DNA of 64,000 nucleotides from Manis javanica (taxonomy: Eukaryota; Chordata; Mammalia; Pholidota; Manidae), in assembly GCF_040802235.1 (NCBI RefSeq), contig NC_133156.1:148969173-149033172 (forward strand), written 5' to 3'. The notes beneath the pieces were generated by a model. That model ran no database searches. It was given only the letters and a program-made list of their open reading frames with translations, and was not told the DNA's origin. The position numbers were made by a program, and so were the translations under genes. This document shows positions 39,024 through 52,919 of the stretch, in pieces. The stretch's first letter is position 1. Each line of letters starts with the position of its first letter.

Positions 39024-42000
39024 GGAGTCGGCAGAGGTGTGGTTCGGCCCCGGGGGGTTTACCGCAGAGCGGAGCCAGCCTTTGCCAAGCAGCCCTGGTG
39101 GTGTCCTGGGCCTCTGCAGCATCCCTGGTGCTCCTGCCAGAAGGGACAGAGCTGTTACATGAACATGGGCAAGAAGTTCTATCCAGGCTCCTGAAGATAC
39201 TGTGCCTCTCACTTTTCTGCTAAACTTTTTTTAAAAATCCATTTCACAACCAAGACATTAATTTTTGAAAGCTTATGTTTAGAGACAGAGGCCTGCCCCT
39301 TAGGGCTTTTACCTGAGACATAAGCCTGCTGACCCCATGGTGGTGTGGGAGCAGTGGGGGCCTCACCGCTGCTGCTGGGGGACCCCTGTGCAGGTGGACA
39401 AGAACACACAGGGGCTTCGTGCAGCCATGACAAGACGTGCTCAGGGTGGGGCCGCAGGCCCACCTGTATTCGTGAGAGTTGGCTTTTCACCTCCGGGTGG
39501 TGCCTGGAATATGGAGCTCTTTATTCTCTTTCCCACGTGTCAGTGGGGTTGTGACTCACACACCATGTGAGCTGGCCCACCTGTGAACTCCACATTCATT
39601 CTGTGCCTGCCTTCGTGGGCTAGAAGAACACAAGAGTCTTGTCTGATGTTGAAGGACATTCTGAGTCCAAGCATTGATCTCAGAAACAGTTATTCTGATT
39701 AATTTATAACTTGAAGTGGAATTCATTCTAAAGATAATGGCATCATTACATTTTTTTCTGATTACAGAACCTTCTTTCTCATTAAAAAGATATCAGAAAA
39801 TCATATAAGTGTAAAGAAGAAACAAATCAACAATTTACCACCAATTAATGTGTTTGTGAATTTCTGTCCAGGCTCTTTCCTGTGGATATATGGATAAACA
39901 AAGGAATGTGGCTATATATATATTTTTCCAGGATTGGTATCAAATCGTAACTATGTCATTGAGTCCAGGCTCATGCCACTCACCACACAACATGCCAGTA
40001 AGTCCAGGACAAGGTGTTGGGACCAGGAAAGTGACTTTATTCAGAAAGTCAGCAGACAGAGAGGATGGCGGACTCATGTCCTGAAGCATCGTCTCAGCTC
40101 CGGGTTGATTGACAGCTTCTTTTATGCAGGGGAGGGGAGAGCAGGGGGAGGAGCAGGTGGCACGGTGACCTCAGGGTGCAGACGTCTGGGTGCCAACAAG
40201 GGTCCCAGGGGAGCTGAGACACGCCGTGTCCTTGGGTGGCGGACTCTCAGCTGCCTAGGCCCACTCACGATGTTCCCACACGTCTGCCAGGGCTGTCATT
40301 ATTGTCACACACATCTCCCTGTCTCCTGGGGGAGGCTACTCAGGTAAGGGGCTATTTGCTGAATTTCACACTGTAAGTGAAACTCTTCTGATGACCAAGC
40401 AGACTGTGTGCCAGGCTGCAGGGCTGAGAAGAGCCCTTTTCCTTTTTTCCTTTAGGCCCAAAGGCTTGGGCAGCAGAGGAGACCAACACAGTTCTGGAGG
40501 CAGAGAGGTCGACTATTTCACTCAGTTACAAATACAGTCAGTATCTGTCTTTTGTTTCTTTGCATTAAGACATAAACAAGCTCATATTGTTAAATTTTTG
40601 TTTGAAGTGTGCTTTTCAACACCTCTACCTTTTTCCTCTGGGTGGGTAGATCCAGATGCATGTAACTACTCTTTTCCTTTGAGACCTTTCAGCTGATTCC
40701 ATGCTTCACACTCACAAATAGAGTGGCCAACGCAAATCTCTCCCAGAACTCCAAAGAACGTCCGCCTCTTAACATTCCCTCTGCCCTCCCCTATCCTTGC
40801 TCTTCCCTACCCTCTTCTTCCTTACACTTCTTACTCTTTTCCCATCTGCTTTTTCTTAACAAAAAAAAAAAATTGTAAACAGAAAAAATGCGATTGTTCT
40901 GGGGTTGAAAGTCTCAATTAGTGTGCTTGCCTTGGGGGAAAGGTGGTTTCTGCAGGATTAAGAACAAGCCAAGCTGCAGAGCCCGAGGTCAGAGGTGAGG
41001 TCAGGGTGTCCCTCCCTTCATGGTACCCAGGGAAGCCCGCATCTCTTCTGGGTTTAGAAAGCTCAGTTGCTCTGAGATGACAGAGCTTCTGTCCAGACCG
41101 CACCTGCTCCCCTAGGTCTTAACACTGATGAAACTCAGGGGCCTACTGCCCAGGAGTGGCCCCATTGACACCCTGAACAATGGACATGCAGGTTCAGAGG
41201 CCTTTCTTTGCTCAGGACAGCTGAGTGTTCCAGCTCCATCCCATTAACTCTGCAGTTGTGATCGCCAACCTACCAAATTAGGCATCTGAAGTTAGTCATT
41301 TTGCTCTTAAAACAACCCCTCAAATCGAGTATTTTTTTTACTGAAATGCAAAATGCAAAAATAGAACACTTCTCACTGGAAGTGTGCCATTTGGGCTGTC
41401 AGGAAGAAAGCCCAACCATTAATGTGTGTTCTGTCTATGCAGCAAGTAAGACTGATCCCAGAACATGCTCAGTCCTCGGCCTGGGAGGCTATGCAGAAAC
41501 GCTCTGACGATCACCACTTTACATGAATTCATTCTGAGCTTGCTTCCCTTGCAAGGCAGGAAGCAATAAACAACATGTCCATTTCAGAGGTGTCCCTGGG
41601 CCCCCCTGAAAGCCCTCTGAAGCCGTGTCACTGGCACTCCAGGTTGCTTCTGGGAGTGGGGTCACCCAACTCTCCAGGCTCCCTGGAGGCTCACGTTCCC
41701 ATGACAGAAGGCTGCACCTGTCCCACTGCCCGGTTTGCATTGGAAGGGTCCCAGGGAGCTCCCCAATGTGCTCATGGCTCGGGCTGCTGCTCATGACCCC
41801 AGACACCCTGTAACTTTCCATATAAGCACACCAATCTCACAGTCCTAAAGTATGAGCTTGCATGCTCTCTGAATGTTCTAGACCTCCATTGGTTGATGCT
41901 TGCATCCTTTTCTGGCGGTTTGCTTTACAGACACGTTTTTTTTACCTCCTGTGATTGTGATGCAGCAGTTGGCATTCCATAAAGCGGGGCAGGTCCTCAG

Positions 42001-45000
42001 CCCCTCAGCCCAGCTACGCGATTGGGTTTCCTCCCTGCATTCTGTATGGTTTGGGAATCAAAGAGCCTTTCCAACGTGCTTCCTAGGGAGAGGATGGCAG
42101 CTGATCAACTCTGCCTTTCTAAAAATGCAGATGACTTTGTGGACGTCTTGGGCCCTGGCAGTCACTGCTCTAATGAGCACAGCAGCCATCTGGCCCTGCC
42201 CAAGAGCTCAGCATCACGTGCCACACCCTCACTCTGGGCTCTGGAGGGACAGTGTGTTGTGAAAGTTTTGCTTTTCACCTATTAACTCTAAGTAGGGAAG
42301 AGAAGGCAGAATGCGGCCTCTGCCCAGTCAGGCTGTCACCCTTACTTCCAAACTCACTCTGTGCATACGCTCAACTCCTTGATTTTCTTCTTTCTAAATT
42401 TTCCTGAAGATAAAACAAAACCCATTTCAATCTTCAACCAAACCAGAACTAGATCTAATTCACATTCAATTGAATATGGCAGCCTGCATCCTTCCTGGGG
42501 AAGTAAGGGGGTGCTGAGGGCTTTGCTCTCTGCAGGGGGGTTCGAGGACCCCTTGGTCTACACACCAGTCACTGCGTGCTGCTGATCAGAAGGCTCAGTG
42601 TATCAGATCCGACTTAGAGGGTTTCTGTTCCCTTGTGATTGCGGACGTCTGGGCACTGGGGTCTACTCGGAGATCGTGCCTTATGCACTCAGGATCAATG
42701 CCTCTCTTTCCTTTCAAGCTGTCCACTCAGTGTCTCTCACCAGAACCACACAGTGCATGGCAGCCACCAACCCTTTTGGAAATCTGAACAATACAGATGT
42801 GGAGCCAGGAGGAAATGCAGGCTCTCAGCTGGGTAAACTGAGGCCCAGACATACACGGTCTGCAGAGGGCTCTGTCTCGTGTCTGGCAGTGATCTGATTA
42901 CTAAGCAGGTCTTCCAGTACAGGGTATCACAGAGTTCTACCCTAGAATCCGGATGAGTGATGTCTGGACATGCATATCACATTCCACAAGGAAAGCCAAA
43001 CGGATTTCCTGGGAACCGTGTGACTGGAGTTGACAAAGGAGGAGGGAGGAGGCAGAGAGGGGATGGAGGCAGGCGACAGGATGGGGCCAGGGCCGCTGGA
43101 GTTTCAGAGCTGCACTGAGCCTCCCTTCGGTGACTGCTGTCCCCAGTCGGTCCAGAGGCGGGGCTGTCCCGAGCCGGAGCACGTGGCCTTGCAGGGCTGG
43201 GGGCGTCCAGGACTGCAGCTCTTCTCATCCCCGTCCTGCTTTGCCAGGAGGGAGATGACCAAAGCCCACTGGCCACTCCTCCAGTGTCAGGACACTTTGG
43301 GGAGCAGAAGGCACGTGGTCCTGTGCATCCACTCTCCAGATTGCCAAGCCAGAGGCCCGGAGACCTGTGCTAGATGCCCCCTTCACCTCCCGGGCCTGAG
43401 GCTTGAGCCCAGGCCTGTGTGGATCAGAGGCAGGGGCAGGAGAGAGAGAGTATACGCGTGGAGACCGGCCTTCTCCACCCAGCCCCGCTGACAACTCGGG
43501 CTGGATGGCTCTTCATTGGGCATGCAGGGAGGGGTCCATCCCATGCACTGCAGGGTGCTAAGTGGTGTCCCTGGCCCCACCCACTAGATGCCAGCAGCCT
43601 AACATGACCCCAAGGACAGCAGGCACTGGAAAATGTTGCTGGGATCGGGGAGAGGAAAGCCACCCTCACCCCTGTTGATGACCTCTGGGCCAGTGAGTGG
43701 AGCAGAAGGAAGCAATTCCTCAGCAGCATCCATGCGGAAGCAGCCTCATGCACTATCAGTGGTGAGGTGGGCTCAGCTTGCAGGCACACTTTGCCAAGAA
43801 GCTTCCAGAAACACCCTTAATATACAAGTTGTACAATTTAGACAAACGGACGCTCATGGCAGGGGGACTCCTGGCTTTGGTCATCACCTGGACATCCCTG
43901 CCTCTCAGAGGGCCTCCCCACTGCACCCTTGGGTGAGCCCGTCCCTGCTGGCACAATACGCAGAACCCAATTCATTCCCCTCATCAGCCCAGGGAAATGC
44001 GTGCACTGGCCCTGGCCTGATTCACAGCACTGACCCAGTGATCTGTGCAACTGGCACAGAGATGCCAGCTCCTGCTGCTCGGTGCAGACCAGGCACAGTC
44101 TGGCTGAGAAGAAAAGACAAGGGCAACAATTATGCCAAGGGAGACCTAAAGAGGAACTCAGACCCCAAAGAACATTTTCTCTTCTTTAGCAAAATCAGCA
44201 GCCCCTCTGTTCCCTGGCTGGCCTGATGCTGGCGGGCAGACACGAGGTCCCTGAGTGGCCAGGTTTGCACCTGTGTCTGGAGCACCGTCGTTCATGGTGG
44301 GAGGGGTGGTGGCTGTCCTTTCTTACCCTGCCCCTATGGGCTGCCAGGAGCTCCTGGCCAGGAGAACGGTCCATGGAGTACATGCCAGCCTCTGCCAACT
44401 CTTGACAGGCTTTCAGGAAGCTGGGCGCGGTGGAGTCGCCCCTTCTCATCTTTGGCAGTGACCAGACACGCCCACCTTACTTAGGCACGGGCTTTGTAAG
44501 CTTCTGTTTTCCTTCTCAGAGATGGTCAAACATGACAAAGTGCAGGCCTCCAAAGTGCAGTGAGGACAGAGGCCCTGTGTAGGCAGTGGAGGTCCCAGAA
44601 GGTGCCTCCCACCCAGTCCCCTTTGGCCTGTTCTTCCCTGCTCCACACAAGTCCTTTCCAGCCCCTGCCCAGGAACCATGACGTCAGGATGAATTCATTT
44701 TAATTTGATTTTGACTCACATGCCAGTGGTAAGGAAATGTGGATCAGCACCTCTCTACAATGACTAATTGTGATCCTAATAGTAATGGGAGTAATTGCGT
44801 AGCAAGTGGAACTTAGAAGCATTTGATTTTCAGTGGGCCAAAGATGAGTCCAGGGATCAAGTCCAAATACATTTGAGTACTGCCTCTTTGGGCTGTGAGG
44901 CCCACGCTGCCACCCTACAAGCACAGGCCAGCCTGTCCCCACATCCTCATTACACCTTGAAAGCCCACCAGCCATCACACAGTGGGCTGGTTCTCAGCCC

Positions 45001-46184
45001 CAAGGAGAGAAGCCGAGGAGACAGTCTTTCTCCAACAGGGACATCCCCAAGCTCTGTCGTGAATCGGCACGTGGAAGACAGTGATGAAGCCAGTAAATCC
45101 ATAGGCCAAGAAGCTCATAACGCCTGGGTGGCCCCGCCATGGAGCCCCAGGGACAACTCAGTGCAGTTACAGGTGGGGTGGGCCACAACTGCAGAGCTGG
45201 GGCCACAGGAGGTAACAGTGAGATGCTTGTCACATCAGAAACGTGGAGGAAACGCTATGTTTTACTTTGTTATTTGCCTCTGGCAAGAGCTAACTCCCAG
45301 AGCTGGAGACAGGCAGCCTTAGCCCCCCAGAGCTTAGGTCCTATAGGGACCCTGCTGAGATGGAAGGCCATCATGCTCCCCATGTTATAAATCATCCATT
45401 TGGCCATGCAATTATACATCTGAGCCATCATCCTTACCAGCAAGTACACACTACTGTGAGAGGGCTGCTGGCCCCATCCCCAAAGGAAACTGTTCTTACG
45501 TGACTGACCTGTCACGTTCATTTATGGGAAGGGTCCACCACCTATCTGAGCTGGGGCCTGGCTTATTTTCCATTTGCTATGGTGTACTGTTAAAAATGTG
45601 CACATAACATGTTAATATTTGTTGCACGTTCTGCTATTAGGGCACACATCTTGGACACATCACAAGAGACGGGAGAACAAGAAAGAGTTGTACTCATTTT
45701 GTAGTGACCTGAATTTAGCATCAGATGTGAAAATCATGACATGAGATTTTGGTGGAGAGATAAAAGTCAGGCCCCATGCCGAGCAATATTAGTGGCAGAT
45801 GTGGTCTTCAGAGGGGTGACGGCATTTCCTCTGGACGGTGAGTGTGCTCCTCTGACTCGGATGTTAACATGATCAGCAATGAAACTATGCTTTGTTCCCT
45901 TGCCTTCACATGGTCCCAATATTGGCACTTATCGTTTACTTGTATTTTTTAAATCAAACATTATTCTGTCATGGACAGCTGCTGCTGCAGTGCCGGGCAG
46001 AAGCCGTTCCTAAGTACCCAGATCCATGTGCTAAAAATAAGTGCAGTGGGGTACACAAACACACATTCCGACATGTGCCTAAGTATCTGATTTGCTCTGT
46101 CAGTTCCTAAGGTTCTCAGCCCTAGGAAGACTTTTCTTAGCGCCAACACCCCCTGAAAATATCTGTCTGCCCCCAGACACCCGT
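39024..46184. other. Non-coding stretch with no recognisable gene
   Basis: About 7 kb of unique-looking DNA. 39720-39930 is AT-rich and resembles a very old LINE remnant, but I cannot assign it. An A13 run lies at 40860-40872. The rest is GC-moderate with many short domain-free frames; the longest, 43633-44226 on the plus strand (197 codons), has no recognisable domain. No tRNA or snRNA features seen. Confidence 0.45.
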
Positions 46185-46440
46185 TAATTGACTGCAAACA
46201 CAACTTTATTGCAAAATGACTGCAGCTTTATTAAGCAACTGGATTTACAGGCAATAACATAATCAATATAACATTAATATAGCACATAATTAAATAAGAT
46301 TCCTACAAGGTCCTGCCTGTATCCTGAAATACACAGAGGTTAATTGTTTTCACCGATGGTGTTAACCAGAGGGATCTGAAACCCAACGTAGAAGAACAGA
46401 GTCCCCAGTTGTTCTTATTTTCAGAATTTCATCTGATAAA
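46185..46440. promoter_or_regulatory. Candidate conserved non-coding element
   Basis: AT-rich, non-repetitive sequence has a cluster of homeodomain-type sites: cgttaattgac, actttattgc, gctttattaag, aatcaatata, acataattaaataag and ggttaattg within about 180 bp. No mobile-element match. Candidate enhancer by composition; conservation not tested. Confidence 0.4.
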
Positions 46441-48147
46441 AAGAAGGAGCACTCCTGCAGCCCATAGGAAGCCTGCATCGCTGTGGACACCCCCAGGGCC
46501 CTCCCTCCCAGGCCTGGGGAACAGCAGTCACTCAGGACTTAGGTTCTCATGATGGGTAAGGGGCAAAAGGCAAGTGACAAATTGTATTGAATATGTTTCC
46601 CCACCAGTAGAAAAAGGCTCTCCCACTCCAGGCTCTTGGAAAGATACCACAGGACGCTCCACATGTGCTGACAAAATGGAAGAACTCAGTCCTTCTGGAC
46701 TGCAACTAGCCAGCGTTGCCTCCAGAGACATGCGCTCATACTTAAAATGCAGAGAAATCCCCTTAGAGGGCTTTTGCAATGGGACCAGAAGGAGAAGCCC
46801 TTGAGAAGGCCTGAGGTGGGGAGCAGGGCATGCACAGCCCATGGAGCCTGTGGCAGCCACACAAGGTAGAGGAGGACCACTGAGGAAGGAGGCTGCTGAC
46901 TCACGGAGTCCACCCGCCTCTCACTTAGCCCAGCCTCTTGGCCACACCAGCTCACATGGGACCTCCATGCCACCTGTAAGTCCAGGAACTTGGAACTCGC
47001 TGCTAACATTCCATCTCCCCCATGACTACCTGCCCTCCACCCAAATTAAGAGTTTAGGTGCAGGTGGCAGATCCTGGACACGGAGGGGCACAAAGCCATC
47101 TCTCGGCCATCCAGGCAATAAGCAACTACATGTGATGGAGGAAAACAAGGAGCCCTTGAGGTGCCGCCACCCAGGGGAATCTCCACATGACCCTGGCCAG
47201 CTGATGTGCAGAAAGGCCCCACCCCAGAGGTCTCCACTCAGGGAATGCACAACAGCTGAAGGCTGGGTCATAGGTCAGCTCTGGCAAATATCTCCAAATG
47301 GTTATGGAGCCCGGGATTGATCCAGAATCAAAGCAGTTGACTATTAGCCAAGTGAGACCCAGCACGTCCTTGTAAAATCTGAGTCAGAAAGTCCTGGACT
47401 CTCTGCTCAGGAAAATGGAGTCATTTGCATGCAGAGGACCCAGAGGTGGTGCTGCCTGGGTCTGGCCCCCGGCCGTGGTGGAGTAAGCATGCGCACAGCA
47501 AACCTCATGGCCCGGCCACCAAGCAGCCCAGTTCTAACTGTAGCAGACACCATCTGCCGGGTCCCGCCAGCCTTGGGGGATGCAGTCTTACCCCAGGAGA
47601 GGAGGCAGCGGAAGCAGGGACAGCAGTTGAGGCTGGAGCAAGCAGGGAGCCCCTGTAGGCCAGCAGGCCACACAGATCTGCACGGAGTCACCCATGACTG
47701 CCCTGCCTCTGTCGCCCTGTCCTAATGCATGTGTCTTCACCCTCCTGGAATCTCCTGGGATGTGCTAACACCAGCCGGGTCTCACACAGCCTCATCCCAG
47801 GCCCACCATTACTCACACTGGCCACTGTGGTCCCAGCTGGAAACTTCTTCCTTCTCACTATCTGTGGACAGAAACTGTGGGTCCTTAAAAGTTCCCTTTG
47901 CATGGTAGGATTTATTCTTCCACCTGTAACCCGAGGGTTCTGTGCCTCCCAAGGTCCATGAGCCCAAGGGTAAGGGACAAAGGTTTGGGAAATGCAATGT
48001 CAGCAGGCTTCCAGGTAAACACAGCTCAGCAGCTGAGGAGGGATGAACATTGCGTGGGCTCAGGTCATTGAGGCAGCAGCATGCTGGACTTATGAGCAGC
48101 ACGGGACTTTCTTCCTCATCTGCACCTCCCCACCAACCCCTCATCAG
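46441..48147. other. Non-coding stretch
   Basis: Moderately GC-rich unique-looking DNA. Several 80-160 codon open frames on both strands have no recognisable domain. No repeat element identified with confidence. Confidence 0.45.
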
Positions 48148-48442
48148 ATGCACATATGCACACCCCTACACATGCACACACACACAGATGCCCACATGTG
48201 CACACACCCCCACTGCGCACACACACACCCCACATGCACACATGTGCAAAAACACCCCCTCATGTGCACACACATATGCATACCCCCACACATGCACACA
48301 TACACAAACACCCCCATATGTGCACACACACCTCACATGCACACACCCATGCACACGCACATCCCCATACATGTACACAAACAAACACCCCCCATACGTA
48401 CACATGCACACATACCTCACATGTGCACATACACGCACACTT
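48148..48442. repeat. CA-rich complex tandem repeat
   Basis: About 295 bp consist almost entirely of variants of cacacacc, catgcacaca and atgtgcacac. An irregular higher-order period begins with aacacccccnnatgtgcacac-like phrases near 48250, 48307 and 48383. Because stops are rare in such DNA, several frames on both strands stay open here; none is a gene. Confidence 0.9.
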
Positions 48443-51400
48443 CACAGGCTGGACCACACACAGCTGAGACTGGGGCACCTGCTAGAGAGGTTGGCTGATC
48501 CCTCACATCACAGATGGAAATGCAGTGGTGAGGGTATGTGATACCCTCCAGGGCAGGCTGCCCATTACTGCCTCTCAGCAGCAGACAGGCGCCCACGCCA
48601 CCAGGCATTCTTACCTGCGGCTCCAACGTGACCTTGTGACCCAGCAGACACACCTCCAGGATGCCCTTCCTAACATGCACAGAGCCAGGGGATTCCAGGG
48701 GAAAGAGGCAAGGACACGGCAGGCGAGGGGCACAGAGGACAAGGGGGCCTTTGCTCTGGGTGGAAGGCAGACCCGCAGAACCAAAAGATGGAACAACCAC
48801 GTGTTCTCAGGACTATGGACACCTTGAACTCCAATGGCAGTGTCCATGGAAAACAAATGATTTCTTCCCACAGGCAGATGCGAGAAATGACATGCCAGTT
48901 TGTCCTATCTGAGCATAAAAATAGATCATTAAGGAAAAAATACCACTGCCTAGTAAGGACAGAAAAGTAGTGAGATTTTAAAATATGTTGGCTTTGGATG
49001 GACGAGCTCAGTCCCCAGGGCTCTGAGGGTGACATAAGTCCATCACGGAACAGGGAAATTCTACCAGATGATGGCACACATCATGTGAGTTGCCAAAATA
49101 AAGGAGCTCCTCCTTACCTAAAACCTCAAAAAGACAGCCCCACTGTTAGTGAGGCAGGGAAGTCACAGAAGGAGCCCAGACCCCTCCTGTCTAGTGGAGA
49201 GGTGGTGTCCAGGTAGCAGAGGGCAGGTAGAGCCCTGGGCCTCCGCATGAGCCCTTGTCTCCCGCATGAGCCCTTGTCCCAGCCCCTGCTCCTAAAATGA
49301 AGGAGATCTCATCACGTCTTTGTGGGATCCAGTCTGCTACCACGTGTAAACTGCAAACAGTGCCTGGCACCTCCAACAATTGCTCCTGAAACATTAGGAA
49401 TTACCACCAGCAGAATCAGGTCCAAGATAGTCACATTCCTATCCGTGGGTTCTCATTTCAAGTGCACTGTGTTCTCCTCGGCCGACTCTGTGTGTGTACA
49501 CATGGGGAGGCATTTGGTCTTCTCCTGATGGATGCATAATGGTAAATGGTAAGATACAATCTAACTACCCAGAGTACCAATTGCTTTTGCAGTAACACAT
49601 GGCCCCAGCACTGAGTTTTGGCTGAAAATGAAAAGTGCCTCAGTAAAATTCCATCCAGGAGTGGAATTTGCAGAAAGCGTTCCCTCTATCTGAATGCTGC
49701 AGGACAGTGGCCCTAAGATACCAGCCCTGATGCTTTCTCACCTCTCTTTCCCAGACTAACATATTCCTAACTTGAAGGGGGCCTTTTTTATAAGTCTAGT
49801 ACCTCCTGAAATAGATGAATTAAAGACTTGGCACAAAATGAGATGCTCCAGGTGAGGAAGTTGGGGTACTGTGGGAGGATGTGCCCTTCTGAAAAGACAC
49901 TGAGGAATGATTTGGGAAGCCTCAGAGGGATTCTTGCACATCAAAAGCTAGTTAAAATGAACTACTGACTCTTGTAATTATGAATATACCAGAAAATATG
50001 TGCATTAAATTCATCCCCTTAAAATTATGGCTGGCTGCACCCAATTGCACACTTGAACACCTACAACTAAAAATATTTGGGGTTTAAAGACAGCTGTTTA
50101 AGGACCATCAAAGCCATATGTTTCTGATTCATTTATACTTAGCTTATCAAAATGTTGTTTGTTTTTCGTACATATTTGATGTCCAAAAAGGTTTGGGGTC
50201 TTATAATTAAAAAACAAAACTTCCTTCTTAAAAACAGGAAGTATTTCCCAAAAGAAAATGAACGTCAGTCCCTGAAGATAAGGCTGCTTTCAAACTTAGC
50301 TAAGGAATTCTTTTCTATCTTTATTTTCAATGTTGTTGCGGTGGAGTGGGGCAGGACAATGAGAAAGTAAGTGCAGGGGATTCAATGATATTCCCACACT
50401 CTTGCTTCTCCCTGAGGGCATCCCCTCCGGTGGAGACCAGCATGGTTAGTGCTCAGCTGTCTGCTGGACTGCAGTGAGAAACTGCACACACAGCCCTCCA
50501 GCCACAGCACGGCCTGCCTGTGCTTGGGAGGGAACTCTCACCCATGCATCCACGCAGCTACGACTTGGGCAACCATCATCTGCTTTTTGAATACTCGACT
50601 TCATGAATAGTAAAAAAGGAAAATGTTATGTGCAAGCAAAGGCTAACTATACGCACAATGAATCCCACATGGAGGGGAGCCTTGGAATAGATGGTCTTGA
50701 GATTCAAGAGTCCAGAAATGCTGCTGCTATGTGACAAATATAAAGAGTGCCGTGCACTCAAGTTCCCACTATTCGTGGGGAACAAGTAACCTTGTATTAT
50801 TTCCTTCCTCACTATTGGAAGATGACAGATGCCCTGCTGGCCATAGATACAGTTGGATGCTAGCAAAGATCTGCTGTCCTCATGCCGCTCTGCAGCCATG
50901 GCAGTTTTTGCAGACCAGTGTGGTCCCGAAGGGCCTGGACAGAGGTGAGTACTGCCCGGCCTGAGGCTCACCTCCTTCTGGCAAGCATGAATAATTCTCA
51001 CCATTAAAGACAAACATGTGGATTCTTCAGTGGCTTTAGAACCATTGCATCCAGGCCCAGTTCAAATGTTCATGAACCCGAAGGATCAACAGGAGCCTTT
51101 CAGCAGTTGATTCTCCCATCCACTTACTGATCAGGCCACCCTGCTTAGCTTCCAGGATCAGGTGAGATAGGGCGTTCAGGGTGGTGTGGCCCTAGGTGAG
51201 CAGCTGATTCTTTAGAGGAAGGGATTAAACACAGCCCAGGATCCACATGGGAGATCCACAGTCATAATTACTCAGCTTCACATGCAGATCACTAGCCCCC
51301 ACCCAACACCTACTGAGGCTGAAGTTGGGAAGGTGGCTCCTGAGGAATGTGCAATTTAATATGTTGCTCTAAGGGTCCTGCTGTAAGCGTCTCGAGGGTG

Positions 51401-51482
51401 GGGGACTGAGAGGTATCAGGGAGGGAGGCAGGATGGGTGCCCAGTGGGAGATGCGTGGCTCTGGGCCCTGTTCTCTTCCCAT

Positions 51483-51486
<4 letters not shown>
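48443..51486. other. Non-coding stretch
   Basis: Mixed unique-looking DNA. An 18-bp near-duplicate (cgcatgagcccttgtc twice) lies at 49243-49279. 49940-50340 is AT-rich. No gene, RNA or clear mobile element recognised. Confidence 0.45.

Positions 51487-51526
<40 letters not shown>
51487..51526. repeat. (GT)20 microsatellite
   Basis: Twenty uninterrupted GT units, followed by imperfect gcgtgtgcacacacaca. Alternating purine/pyrimidine makes it Z-DNA-prone and probably length-polymorphic. Confidence 0.97.
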
Positions 51527-51527
<1 letters not shown>

Positions 51528-52919
51528 TTGCGTGTGCACACACACCCCAACACCAACTTTGGCAGCTCCTCATGATGCCACTGTCTGCTGCCTGAGCTTA
51601 GCCATCAGACCCCTACACAGTGGCCCAGGCTTCCAGCCTGGACAAGAGATGGGGTGCCTACTGGGCATCAACCTCTGTTTCTAGCGAGACTCAGCAAGGG
51701 GTCCACAGGCCTCTCCTCCTGAAAGCCTGCACCCACCTGTAAGCTCAGGGGCTGCCTTTAAGGAAAGTGGAATTCCAAGAGGGACCAGCAGAAATCTCCC
51801 ACCGATGGTGCTCTGCAAACCCACCTCATAGGTTCTAGCGCCGAACTGTTGTCCTTTGGTCCACAGAGCCTAGCTACTTTCCTGCACAATTCTAAATGTT
51901 TCCTTTAATGTCACTGTCATCACGTGACATTTAGCATTCACATCCTCTCCCCATACATAAGGGGGTGTCTGCTCAGTTATCTGAGGATGGGTTTATAACC
52001 TCCATGCCAACACAGTGATGAGCAAAGAAACCAGACTGCTCTCCCCAAAAAGGCCTCAAAAAGGAGGATTCAGAAAGCAGATCTCACAAAACTCCTCCAA
52101 GAAAAGTCAACAAATGAAGGAAGCGCAAATGTGAGCCAGGATGGTGGTGTCCGGAGGGTCACCAGCAAGGACCGCCTGGTGCCACCAACAGAAAAAGGCA
52201 CAAATTCTCACCCAGGGACTAAGCAGTCTAAAAATACCCTTGAAATGTTCTAAGTTGGAAGAGGAATTCACAACCTAACCAGAATGCAGGGATCAAGCAG
52301 TCTGATGAAAGAGAAGGAAGGGTGCCTTCTGCATTTATTTATGTCTAAGCCCAGGGAGCAATGCAGACAGCATATAACAATTATGCATGCCCACAGCTTG
52401 GTCTCACATGTAACACACACAGGCAGTCACAGGGCCTGTCCAACCAGGGCCACTGGAGGCCCCCTTGGGTGGAGCCTTCTCTTAGTGGCCTTGCATGGTT
52501 GGGAGAACATCTAACCACTGAGCTCACCCAGCAGCCCTGATGTCGGGTTTGGGGGTGGGGGTATTAGCCTCCCTTGAGGGTGTATGTTATTGTAAGCACC
52601 AGATCTTTCAGCCAGAAACCAACTGAAATTCCAGCCACGTGTCTGGCACAAGGTGGTTCCACTTAGAAGCAATAAATAAATACATACATATATAAACAAT
52701 TAAATAAGAACTGTATGAAAGAGGAAAGGAAGTCTTAGCAGAAACTGGAACTTTCTCTGCGCATCCTCGTCTATAGCCCCATGGTTTCAATTACACTGTT
52801 CTGAGGCTGTATCGATGCTGATATGTTTGCATTGCTGGCTTTCTCTTTTTTTTTTACAACTCACCACATGATAACAAAGTCAAAAATATACCATTCTGAT
52901 CCACAGGATACTTCTGCAG
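51527..52919. other. Non-coding stretch
   Basis: Unique-looking DNA without a recognisable gene or mobile element. It includes a short (TACA/TAAA)-like AT tract at 52672-52710 and a T-run at 52846-52855. Confidence 0.45.

Noticed and set aside
48043..48541. Histidine/threonine-rich frames through the CA repeat
   Set aside because: The product is a direct translation of the simple repeat. Open in several frames on both strands.
49570..49600. Sequence like a mariner-derived MADE1 end (ccaattgcttttgcagtaa)
   Set aside because: Only a short half-match, no partner terminal inverted repeat or TA duplication found.
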